DNA from: Tridacna crocea | Lineage: Eukaryota; Mollusca; Bivalvia; Cardiida; Cardiidae | DNA length: 64,000 nucleotides | Assembly: GCA_943736015.1 (NCBI GenBank) | Contig: OX031066.1 | Coordinates: 11,412,245 to 11,476,244, forward strand | Direction: 5' to 3' | In this document: piece after piece, positions 22,301 through 32,560 of the stretch | Numbering within the stretch: the stretch's first letter is position 1 | How the letters are laid out: each line of letters starts with the position of its first letter | The notes under the pieces: model-generated | The model's input: only the letters and a program-made list of their open reading frames with translations | What the model was told of the DNA's origin: nothing | Database searches by the model: none | Translations under genes and position numbers: made by a program

Positions 22301-23324
22301 TCACATGATCATTAGCCTGCAACAATTATGTGGAATGGCAGTCAAATGGGTATATTATATTCGGACCGCAAAACTAACTTCTCGCTTCTTCAACATCAAA
22401 TTTATACCACTTAACGTAGTGGACCCTTAATAGAAAACAGCTATTTCCACTTATATTATTATCCTACAAAATTTGCTATATATTAAAAATGAGTATTATT
22501 GTATTACTTTCACCGAGCTACTTTTTCATTTTTGTCCTTCCTGGAATTATCATTTATAAATCTAAAACCACTCTATTCTCATTACTAAGATATGTGATAA
22601 TTACCTCCCTTTTCTGGAGACTAACAAAATTATCAACAGATAATTTGAAGATAGACATCAAGGAATTTCTGGTCAGTAAAAAAAATGTGCAAAAGTATTA
22701 TATCTCTATAAATATGTCTTTATCAACGGTCAAGAAATTTTATGCCATGCTGCACTAGAAGTATTACACGTCCCCTACATGTACCTTAACAAAGTGTTAC
22801 CGACAAGTTTCCGTACATTTAAAGAGGAAAAATATGGTCTGAAATACTAATCAGTATTTCAACAAACAAAAATTTATTTACAATAAAAAAGTAAGTTAAC
22901 TATTTCAACTGTCCAACGTTAGTTTACTGTATATATACACAGTGGTCCCTCCCTTTGTATTGGTGGATGGGGTAAACCAACTCCAGTGTAGAACTAAATT
23001 GACAGAAGGGATGCTGCCTTATTTGTAAATCATGGCGGGCACGTTGTAACAAGTTGCTAGTGGGTTTTACTGTTACTTTCAAGAGAAAAATCGAGTAGGA
23101 ATGACATGTAAAACTTGAGAGATGAGCTTTAATAAAGTTTAAAATGGCAAAATTGACACGAATTCAAAAAAGCTTAAAAAATCAAATTTCATATCCTCCG
23201 ATTTCGTCCTACTTTACATATGTTAAAAGGGTGTCCCTAAGAATGTTGAAAACGAAAAAAGTGTTTGTGCTGCAATTTGTTTTGGGTCTTCTCACAGTTT
23301 GACTGGACTATTCCCAGGTATACC
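19366..23324 (+). mobile_element. Long element F, copy 1 (~3.9 kb), inserted in element D
   Basis: The stretch interrupts a D element and has inverted ends. 'tagtccagtcaaa' near 19455 and its inverse near 23305, and 'aacccaaaagtaattgcaac' with 'gtaggacgaaatcgg' near 19490-19575 and their inverses at 23190-23290, give imperfect terminal inverted repeats of about 140 bp. From about 20340 rightward it matches the reverse complement of 60660-64000 nearly throughout. It holds no intact transposase. A frame at about 21390-21840 is shared with copy 2 (see 62543-63010) but is frameshifted here. The element class is unknown. Confidence 0.75.
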
Positions 23325-23389
23325 GGGGATGGGTGATGCGTCATAACAGATAGGTCGAATCTTCGAAGAATATGATATGGTAAACAACG
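23325..23389 (+). mobile_element. 351-bp element D, copy 3, right part
   Basis: 'gtgatgcgtcata' and 'tcgaatcttcgaagaatatg' to 'aacaacg' match the last 65 bases of the intact D copies. About 115 bp of the D centre is missing between this and 19365, so the F insertion was accompanied by, or followed by, a deletion. Confidence 0.8.
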
Positions 23390-23554
23390 GCTTGAGATTC
23401 TTTTGCACTAATGTCGACTTACCTTTCAGAAACGAAATATTTGGCTGATCCAGGGGTATAGCTGTGTAATACGGCAAAACGCAGTGGCATATACTTTGAA
23501 AAAAAAAAGAGATAGTTTTATCAAAGAAAACCCCCAAACCATCACCAGGGGTCA

Positions 23555-23783
23555 TTAACCCATTACCACATAATCCCTACTTTTGACGCCCCTGAGAAAG
23601 AAGCCTTTAGAAAACATTGTGTGAAAAGGAGAAAATGCTGGTAACCAGCATTTTCTCCTTTTCCCACAATGTTTTCTACCCTTCACAAAACAAAATTCAA
23701 ATTTTCAGTCACTTTGATTTTGTCGTCTGCAAATGCTTTCGATTTGGACAAACCTAAAATTTTGTCGTTTGGTAATGAGTTAA
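23555..23783 (+). mobile_element. TTAA palindromic MITE, subfamily 1
   Basis: Complete copy of 229 bp, TTAACCCATTACC to GGTAATGAGTTAA. It has a near-perfect palindrome at 23610-23678 around CTGGTAACCAG and the module 'gtcgtctgcaaatgctttc' near 23722. Confidence 0.9.
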
Positions 23784-23912
23784 ATGGCCTCCTGGGAAAT
23801 TCCCCTAGTTCCCTCTCGGCACTTTGTGTATCGATTTAAAACCTCTAATTTTACTTTTGTGTATACTGTAATTTAGGCTAGCTTCGCACCTTTACTTTGT
23901 CAGATACATTAA

Positions 23913-24141
23913 TCAACCCTTTACTCCATAGATACTCATTTCTACGCATTGCTTGTAGGAGCCTTTGGAAAACATTGTGGCAAATGGTGAAATCGCTCAT
24001 AACGAGCAATTTCACCTTTTGCCACAATGTTTTCTACACTATCAAAAGGTGTCATATACACATATGAAACGGCTTCATCCTTGCGGTTATTTAGAGTCAA
24101 TTAGAGATACCATAGAAATGCCTAATGGGGTAAAGGGTAAA
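23913..24141 (-). mobile_element. TTAA palindromic MITE, subfamily 2
   Basis: Inverted relative to 1145-1383. The left end 'caaccctttactccatagat' is the subfamily 2 right end, and the right end 'ccatagaaatgcctaatggg' is its left end. The palindrome is at 23968-24035 around CGCTCATAACGAGC. One base of the left TTAA and the right TTAA are mutated. Confidence 0.85.
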
Positions 24142-24177
24142 ACTATAAGAGATGCTTTGTGAAAAGGGTATATCATG

Positions 24178-24255
24178 CATCCGCAAAAAGTATAGACCCA
24201 TGTCAGTTTGTGCAGTTGGCGCAGACTGACATGGATCGAAACCTTTTGGTGTGGG
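24178..24255. repeat. Palindromic element, family C
   Basis: 'aaaaagtatagacccatgtc' and the inverse 'gacatggatcgaaacctttt' around 'gtgcagttggcgca'. Very similar to 48965-49035. Confidence 0.75.
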
Positions 24256-24534
24256 TTAATACTCTACATGTGCCCTACCTCATCATCCAGTAGGTCCTTA
24301 GACACAAAGTGATCAAGTTTACGGATCCATAATCACATAATGAATTGTACAGTAAAATGTATTACGAACATGCATCAAACACCCTTTTCCAAGAGCACAC
24401 TTTATATACAAGCTTGAAAGGTGGAAAGTATTACGTCATAGTCGAATTCTTAAAACATAGGCGGGGGGCATGGACTTCAAAGCTGTCATTTCAGATTTTG
24501 TTATCAGCATGAGCGTCCTTTGTGCTTGAATGTT

Positions 24535-24785
24535 GTGAATAGCTTTCATTTTCATATTTTGGTTCTATCTACACCACTGTTTTCATATTTTTTTAACTTT
24601 GTTCAGACTATGGCTTCATTCTATGACTTATTCTTTCACACTTCACTTTTCATTCAGTCATTAGCTTTCATTTTCATATCATGGAACTTTGTTCAGCCCT
24701 ATAGCTTTCATGCTTATTCTATGACTTATTCTTTCACACTTCACTTTTCTTTCAGTCAGTAGCTTTCGTTTTCATATTTTGACAT
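24535..24785. repeat. Tandem repeat, units of about 120 bp
   Basis: 'tagctttcattttcatat', 'tttgttcag', 'tatgacttattctttcacac' and 'ttcacttttc' recur in order around 24540-24660 and 24660-24780. Shorter, more decayed echoes ('ttcatattttgac', 'catactttg') continue to about 24960 and again at 25530-25610. Confidence 0.7.
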
Positions 24786-25000
24786 TCAGCGTTTTACTTT
24801 CCTAATTTGACAAGTGATGGGTCCATCGCATTCAATCTCATATTTTGACCTATATTAGGTCCATGACTTTCTTTTTTCATATATTTGATTTATCTCGCCC
24901 ATGTTATTCTTGTATGCATTAGCCTTAAGTTTGTAAAGGGTTTCTGCTTTCATACTTTGAAGTTTACATGGACTGGTTTCTAACTTGTCAGCCTTTCCAG

Positions 25001-25145
25001 CTGCTTGTTTAAGGATATGTATCTAACGGACGGTGTCAATGATATTTCAAGGGCCGATAGACGAGTTAAAGAAATATATTTTATTCTCAGGGAAGATTTT
25101 GAGATGATTTTTATTTTGTTATGGCTCAGTTCTGCTGACAAGAAA
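25001..25145 (+). CDS. Possible coding exon, unknown protein
   Basis: A pyrimidine-rich acceptor (cagcctttccag, ending at 25000) is followed by a 145-nt open frame that ends at a consensus donor (GACAAGAAA|GTAAGT). It enters in phase 2 and leaves in phase 0, encoding 48 residues with a charged first half (VNDISRADRRVKEIYFILRE) and a hydrophobic run (MIFILLWLSS). I do not recognise a family and found no compatible neighbouring exon. The phase does not join it directly to the candidate exon at 18045-18170. A competing acceptor exists at 25090. Treat as tentative. Confidence 0.25.
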
Positions 25146-28100
25146 GTAAGTTTTTTCTTTTTATCAATTGAGAATCAATATCAGTAAAACCAATATTTAG
25201 ACTTATCAGAGATTCTAAGAAGACTTCCAGCTCTACAATGACCAATAACTACTTCATAGAAAATTAGGCATCCAGATTGGTCACAAAGCTATCCCAAGAA
25301 GTGACCCAATGGACTTTCTTTTAGTTTATCAAGCTGGTGATTTATCCATCAACAAATATAAATCATATAGAAATTCTAATATGAAATTAAGAAGTACACA
25401 TTTAAAGCTTCTGCAATCCGTGTGTTTCATACATTTTCTGACCAACAGAAAGGAGAAACAAATTCAAGAAAATCACTCTCAAGACCCCCTTGTCCTCTTA
25501 ATATCTTGAGATTTTTTAGTACATCAGTTTTATTTCATACTTTGGCTATGACTTAGTAGCGTTTATTTCATACTTTGGCCATGACTAGTGGCGATTACTT
25601 TATACTTTGGATTGTAATCATTACATCGTGACACGTTGACTTAATTTCTTAGTTTCTGGGTTAGCTTTTTTGAAATAGACTTGCATACATTCACAATTTT
25701 ATCTTTTACTTTGACCTGAACTTTTCTTGTTTTTGCTCTGATGAGCTAATGACTTGCATTTCATAAGTTGACTTTTATTTCCCCAGTTCATTGCTTCCAT
25801 TGCAGCAGACCACTGAGGAAAAGTTCTTGTAAATTACTGCTACTTTTGCTACGACATACAAGTACAATGTCATGTAAAAAAATCTTAGGAAAGGAAAGTG
25901 AAGCGTTCTGTAGAAGCGATTGCTTGTTATCTCTCCTTTTTTTCCCAAAAGTGATCTGCTGCAGGAGACAAAACGTCGTCCGTAGGAGGCAGTGAGTTAA
26001 AGGTCACGAGAAAGTCAAGATAGATTCGTTTAGGAGGCTAATCTACAGACAATGCGTCTCTTGTTACAGAGATTTATACTTTTATAGACATATTACTAAA
26101 GTATATCTATGTAGAATAGGACAAATAATTCGTCTGGATCCACAGGACATGCTTTTGCGCTTAGGGAATAGACGACACTTGGTAGAAGGACATTATGAAA
26201 TTACACCCTTGGGTTATTTTCACTATCCATCCTAAAAAAGAGTTGTAGTTCTCCATAATTTTCATAACTTCAGAATAACTTCTTCTAATTTCTTATTGGC
26301 TAAATTATTTTATTGATGTTCTAGCTGATCAGAAATTGCATTACCGTCCTAATTCATAAATTTTGAATTCGGCTGACAGTACAAATTTGGTTGATGAATA
26401 CGGACGTTGAACTGAACACCAAGTACTACATAAAATTAAATCATGGTATCACTGTATGTATTACTCAGCCTTGAATCGGGGATTCCAGTCGCTTTCATCT
26501 GTATTACGGTGATATTTTATGGCTGGTGTTACGCAGAGTCTTCCCTATGAAACTCCACTCGACTAGCGACGCAAGTAGGGATGAAAAAAAATACGTATGG
26601 AAAATCCGAGGAATCTAGCCTCGAGCCATAGAAAAAAGAAGTAATAGTGAAAGAAATGTCGCCGCTGAATTTATACATAAATGATTGGTGGTTTGATTGA
26701 TTGTGTTTTTTGCCGCTTTCAACACTAGCTCAGTTATATCACGGCGACAGCTCGTATATTCATGAGTGTCCTTAGTTTCACCAATTCCAAACTAGGAATC
26801 TCAAGTTTCTTACTCAGGAAAATTTCGACGAAAATCTAGTAGAATGTATTTAATATTGACCATTGCTTTTCGGGAGTTAAACATTTGTCTAACTTACACT
26901 TACTGAGCCCTTGTTGATACTGGTATATGAAGGCAAAACTACTTTGAATATAGCTGTTTTATATCTATCGTTACCCAAGTTTTACATTTTACACAAAATA
27001 GTCTCAATGATTTGAACAGAGATATTGACTTTTGTAAATTGTGATTAGATCTACAATCTGTGGTGAGCCCGAAATATTTCATTACTTTTCCGTCTACCTA
27101 TCCAACACAAAGTCAAGCTGTGCTTTCGACATTTGCTTAGTCCTAGCACGGGGACAACTCAGTGATTTCAATTTTTCGAAGATTTTATTTATGTTACGAT
27201 AAGACAGTGTCTTGACCTCAGTATAATTAGCACCCTTGAACAGCGTTTTTTCATTACAAATCCAAAGCCTAACGACTCAGCCGTAGAGGCACCGCATCTT
27301 AGAAATATTTATTTATTAAGTATCACTAGAAACCCATGATAAAACTGAAATATTTTATTACTCTTTCGTCTATCTCCCCCAGCTTAAATTAGGCGCCAAA
27401 GTCATGACAAGTTGTTTGGTGGCTTAATTCGTAGACAGCAGACTTGCTATCTATCTATGAACTTCTGAACGTACTTTTAGCTACTTTAGAAAAAGTCTAT
27501 AAGACTTTAACAGTAGGACATTTTGACAGACCCATGAAAACCCTTAGACCCACATAACGATGGAAATACACGCTACTTTAGTCAATAAAAAGAAAGAGCC
27601 CAACAATTGTTACTCCTATGTCTTCTATAGGCCAAATATCGACGGCTATCGGACAGTGTAGATCAACGATAAAACTGCACGTTCTGTGTATAGCATCTGC
27701 TTGTTCTAGTTTGTCCTCAGTAACTTTTAAGCGGACAGACAAATGATATATCGAGGCCAGCGTGTATACAGCTGTGACAAAAACAAATAAACCTACAACA
27801 CCCCTACAATATTTCATACATTGTAAAACGTGTTCTTTGCCACGCCATCTACGATTTCAATTTTATCTGCCTTTATTGTTAGGGTGGCATGACAAGTCGA
27901 GAAAAAATAATTTATAGTCACACGTGTTAAGTCTTATATATTAACTTGTTTCTTCCTTTATAGTCGAGATATTACGCAAAATGGTGCTGTTGTCATTTAT
28001 ACTTGCTGTTTTTATGCGTTGACCGATTTCATTTAGCACTAGTTTTTCCCAATCAAAATCAACTTCACACAGAAGAAAACAGCATAATAATCACAAGGCA

Positions 28101-28480
28101 TCCTTGAAGATGTCTAAATAGAATTATACAGGAAAGCACGTGTCACCGGAAGCTTCTGGTGTTCATCAATTCTGACATGCAAATGTTCTGTTTCTGTGAT
28201 CGATCTCGACAGATAAAATTACAACGACGTACTAAATATTATCGAAAAGCTACTTGAAGTTTGAAAGAATTAATGTGTTTTGCTTGGTTCGATTTTGGTG
28301 CGCAAAAATAATTTTTCTTTTGCCTTTTTGATGTTGAGTCTATAATAATGCATAAACCTTTGCCGCCCATATGTATGTTGGGTTGTCCTCTGTTTGTTAA
28401 CTGTGTTAAAAAGGTAACAATCCATTTTTTTTCAAGAGAAAGGTGAATTTTGTAGTCAACTATTGATATACTGCCAGCGC
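25146..28480. other. Non-coding stretch with small repeat fragments
   Basis: Nothing gene-like can be supported. It holds an inverted SINE 3' fragment at 26693-26756 ('ttgattgattgtg...gttatatcacggcgac'), a diverged direct repeat (27064-27110 and 27335-27385, 'gaaatatttcattacttttc'), and the left half of a family B palindrome at 27646-27695. The 79-residue minus-strand frame at 27578-27817 starts with a hydrophobic segment, but its second half is the palindrome fragment. Confidence 0.45.
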
Positions 28481-28489
28481 AATATTGAC

Positions 28490-28870
28490 TATATATGCAA
28501 AATACTATCTACTTGTGCAATGTCTGTAGGTGGGCTCATATGCAAAATACCTGTAGTTGGGTAACATAGATCTACTTGCGACCTTTTGTGTCTGTAAGCA
28601 CGCCTATATTCAGAAAGCCTCTAGAGTGGTAGCATCCACTTCCAGAAAATTGACTAAATATGTCTGTTAGCACGCCTATATGCAAAAATACATCTAGCTG
28701 GTTCCTATCTACATCCACGCAATATTAACCGAATGTATCTTTACACGGGTGTATATGCAAAATACCTCCATTGGATCTGCGCATCTACCTGTACACATGT
28801 GCAGTAGGACCGCATCTTCTTACAGTATTTACTGAAATCATCTGTAACCAGGCGTGTATGCAAAACATCT
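28490..28870. repeat. Decayed tandem repeat, units of about 90 bp
   Basis: 'tatgcaaaatac' followed by a CTAG-rich stretch and 'atctac' recurs near 28493, 28541, 28680, 28750 and 28857, often preceded by 'cacgcctat' or 'ggtgtat'. About four to five diverged units. Confidence 0.6.
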
Positions 28871-29083
28871 TATTACATCATAAATTAGTTCAGACTGACT
28901 GCGAAATTTGTATGACAGGGGCTTCTGGTAAATATCCTATAAAATAAGATTTTTACAAAGAAAACAGGAACATGGCATTATGTTTGAATCTCTTTTGCTT
29001 TACATTATAGTTGCATAGGTATACTACAACAGAACTGATTTCAATCATGGAGAGGTGCACTGTAAAATCGGTATGACAAAGTA

Positions 29084-29826
29084 TGCCGGTGTAATGCAGA
29101 GAAATGACCCTCCCCAAAAGGACCCGGGTCATTTCTCTACGTAGAATAATGACCCGGGTCATTCTTCTACGTAGAAAACACTCTCTTGCACTCCGGATCA
29201 TTCACATTCACCTCTGTATAGTGGGCTCAGAAAGTAGTCCGTCATTATGTGGTACTTTCATCACATGACCAGAACTCAAAATGGCGACACAAACGCCGGT
29301 GAAAAAAAGACCAATATCTACTACTTTGTGTGCTGTTCAAACAGTATACGGCCAATCGGACTAAGTGGTAGGAAATGTGAAAAAGACGGGTTTTCTGAAA
29401 AGCGTAAATGTTTTTTATAGAACCATAACTTGTATCTTAATCTTATAAACTAAGATTTATCGGTCTGTCAATACTGTTGTCATCATCCAGGGGCGCAGCC
29501 ATTTTTGTTAAAATTGGAGTAAGATTCTGATGAGTAAAGAGGCTCGAAAAAAATAGTTCCATTGTATACAGGTGAATTCTTCAGTTTGAACGCACCCATA
29601 ATGTATCCAGAATAATATTTCCTTTATCCACCTTATAATTTTACACACGAAACAGTTAAATAGTAACAAAACATCTTTTCCTCGGTTTGACAAGATTCTT
29701 GTCATTTAGCCCATCGCAGAGATGTATGTGAGAGTAACGAACGACAACTCTTCTCGGAGATTGCGTAAAAAAATGCCCCATAGGTCATTTTGTAGGAGAG
29801 TGTCATTTCTCTGCATTATACCGGCA
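29084..29826. mobile_element. 743-bp MITE G with inverted ends
   Basis: The left end TGCCGGTGTAATGCAGAGAA is matched inverted by 'tttctctgcattataccggca' at the right, and both ends continue into AATGAC. Next to the left end are repeated small palindromes, 'gacccgggtc' alternating with 'tctacgtaga'. A shorter relative of 183 bp lies at 42379-42561. No shared coding frame. I could not identify a convincing target duplication. Confidence 0.85.
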
Positions 29827-30839
29827 CAACTACGGCCCAATACATTTTCAATTTTTTGGAAAAAAAAAGAAGAAACCTGTGTAGCTAAACGTCTTCTGCG
29901 ACTAGATTTGTTCTACATAGTCTTCAAAAGTATTACACATTCTGAATTTTCGGGAAAAAAAACCCAGATCCAGGAGAAAGTTTTCTAAGTTGGTTTCCCT
30001 GCCACAAAGAAATCTATATACATTTTTGCTTACATATATAGAATGTTTGTCATATAAACAGCATGTGGTACATTAATCGCTGACTTAAAAGGAAACAAAT
30101 TATCTCACAGCTTTTTCTTGCGTGTTGTACGGTATCATTTTGGCTTGATCACGATAAATTATTTATGAGTTTACAACGTCGTCTTCGCAGATACATGCTC
30201 GCGTCTCGCGTTTTATCGTAAATCTATTAGCACTTCATCTTTAGAGGGAAAATTGATATTTCAACTCTATGGTTGCCATCATGCAATCATAAAAGACTTG
30301 AGAGATTTATCTTTATGATGTTCTTAATTTGTAAGAGTAATTACCCGATATCTTGATTGTCATTTCCAGGGAAAACTTAGTAAATCCTATCTTAAAACTT
30401 TAATGCTTGGGTGCCTGCAATTAGATGCTGGAAGAGAGAATAAGGAAATTTTAGATTAATGCGGCACTGGTCACTTGATTGTATTATTTGGCGAAGCACT
30501 ACAGATCCCTTGTATTATGGTGGAGAAACTTGGAAATGAAAGTTATATAACTGTCGCATTGATATATAATTTGACACTATTACAAGGGGACGTGGTACCA
30601 CGTTCAAATAAAACCCGATAATTTTACAAATATCTATTTTCAACTTATCCGGCTTCTTTTAAGTAAACAATCGGAAATGGGATCAGCTCAGACTGATGGC
30701 TTTCTAATGGATACAGTAGCTCTTAAAACATTACCATATAATCCACTATGTTTACGATCCTGACAGAGAGACTTTTGAAATCAAACATTTTTGGAAAAGG
30801 AGAAAACACTGCTTGTCATAATTTCTTTCCTTCTCTTCT
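29827..30839. other. Non-coding stretch
   Basis: No gene. A decayed TTAA MITE trace lies at about 30724-30830 ('aaaacattaccatataatcc', 'ttggaaaaggagaaaacact'). A short perfect palindrome ACGTGGTACCACGT lies near 30589. Confidence 0.45.
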
Positions 30840-31425
30840 TTCAATTGTATCTCCGGAGTGTCTATAATATTTTTCTGCGATATGACCTAGTGACTTGACT
30901 TGACTTGACCTGACAAGACCAAGTTTTGAACCTGCCCGAGTTATCAGTTAGACAAACATTTTGTTAAACTTTCATGAACATTGTATTTTGTCTCTAGAGT
31001 ATACCCAATATTTTTTCTAAGACTTGACCCCATGACTTAGCTTTTTTTTAAATTGCCGACTTGACCTTTTATCGAACTCATCTGGGATATCATCCAGACA
31101 AAAATTCTGACAAACTGTCAGGCGTATTGGACCGAAAATGTAGCCTATAGAGGGCACAAGAGGTTTTTTCAAATATTTGACTTAGTGACCTGAATTTTCA
31201 TTAACATTGACTCAATTTTGAACTTGTCCGAGATATCACCAAGACAAAGATTCTGACTTTCTTTCAATAGCACTGGAGTGAAAATGTGGTCTGCTTAGTT
31301 TACACAAGGATTTACAATGATTGACACGATGACCCAGATTTCTACCCGACAAAAACTGACGAACTACGGAAGATACAAGACCACCAAAAAAGCTTACCTT
31401 GAGCACTTCGTGCTCACTTGAGCGA
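30840..31425 (-). repeat. Hairpin-ended repeat with ~145-bp tandem core
   Basis: The motif block 'gacctagtgacttgac', 'aagttttgaac', 'gagatatcac', 'agacaaa', 'attctgac' recurs about 3-4 times with a spacing of roughly 140-155 bp. The block ends at 31396-31425 with 'accttgagcacttcgtgctc', the same hairpin terminus found at 44365-44395 and 44663-44695. This repeat type is common in mollusc DNA. It looks like a tandem-core element of the same class as those at 43-46 kb, with a different core. Confidence 0.7.
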
Positions 31426-32180
31426 AAAGGGGCCGAACTCTGTCAAAAACATTTTGAGAGTTATCCTGGATACGCATAGACCAATCTCTCTGCAAATCTG
31501 ATTCTATAATGGTTAGCAAATTTGCTGCCTGCACTTCATGTATGGGTTACCCTAGCTTTGGTCCCCCGTTTGATAGATAACGACTAATATGCGTCTGCCT
31601 ATTTTCAACTATGACAGAGGAATAAAAAAAAAAATCAATGAACTCGAACAATAACAAATTAAAACAGATGAGCCCAAAAAGTTATTACGTATTGAGTATA
31701 ACTATTCATGTAGAGTAACTTCATTCTGAGTGGGTGGGGTAATATTCAGTGCATTCGAAGCAACTGCTACTCTAATGCTTTGCAAAACATTCGGTATTTT
31801 TTGTCATTCGAAAATTTAACATGAAAACAGTGCGGTTTTTTTAGGTCTTATTGAAAGTTTTATTGTACGTATACATGTTTACTAGTAACATTTTTAATAG
31901 TTCCGTCGTTGTCTGTTTTATCAAAAACAGTTGATATCGGTAAACCTCTGAAGTTTTCCTTCCTTCTTGGTCGAGTAGCGGAAAATGACAACTTGATGAC
32001 CTTGGATGATAAAATATGGAAGACACGGAACAGTCACTAGCGAAAAACTTGACATAGAATGACGTCATTTCATACAGAAACGTCTTTTCCAACATGACAA
32101 TTGAATTCGGCTCTGTAAACACAGTGAAGCGAAAACGTGGTAAAATTTAGAAATAAGTTTCTTTCTGTAGTGGTTTTCTT
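31426..32180. other. Non-coding stretch, nothing certain
   Basis: A 93-residue minus-strand frame (31841-32122) is present, but it has no recognisable domain, no splice context and no repeat elsewhere in the window, so I do not call it a gene. Confidence 0.4.
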
Positions 32181-32184
32181 TTCA

Positions 32185-32560
32185 ATAAACCACAGTTGTG
32201 ATTTATGAGGCGCAATAAATAATCCACGGGGGCGATAGCCCGAGTGGTTTATTCATTGCGCCTCATAACTCACAACATGGTTTATTGAACGGTAAACCAC
32301 GTGGAAATAAGATTATTTCTATTCTAACATGAACAATGCTTAACGAAAGAAAAATCAGTTCAAATTTAGAGTAAAAACGTGGATGAAGATATAGAGGATA
32401 TTTGTTTTTTTTTTTTTCGGGGAAAGATCGAAATTTATTTCATCGAGTGGACACCATCGGTAATATTTTCAAGAGTGGCGCAGCCACGACTGAAACTATT
32501 ACAGATGGTGTTCACGAGATTAAATAAATTTCGATCTTTCACCGAAAAAAACAAATATTC
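32185..32560. repeat. Two adjacent long imperfect palindromes
   Basis: At 32185-32292, 'caataaaccacagttgtg', 'tatgaggcgcaata' and their inverses enclose 'cgggggcgatagcccg'. At 32410-32553, 'gaaagatcgaaatttattt' and 'acaccatc' are matched by 'gatggtgt' and 'aaataaatttcgatctttc' around 'gagtggcgcagccac'. Both are foldback structures with stems of 40 bp or more, likely non-autonomous DNA transposons. Confidence 0.75.

Noticed and set aside
27578..27817. 79-codon minus-strand frame starting with a hydrophobic, signal-anchor-like segment
   Set aside because: Its second half is a family B palindrome half, and there are no convincing splice sites. It is too weak to call a gene.
31841..32122. 93-codon minus-strand frame
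   Set aside because: No recognisable domain, no exon signals and no second copy; this length is expected by chance in 64 kb.
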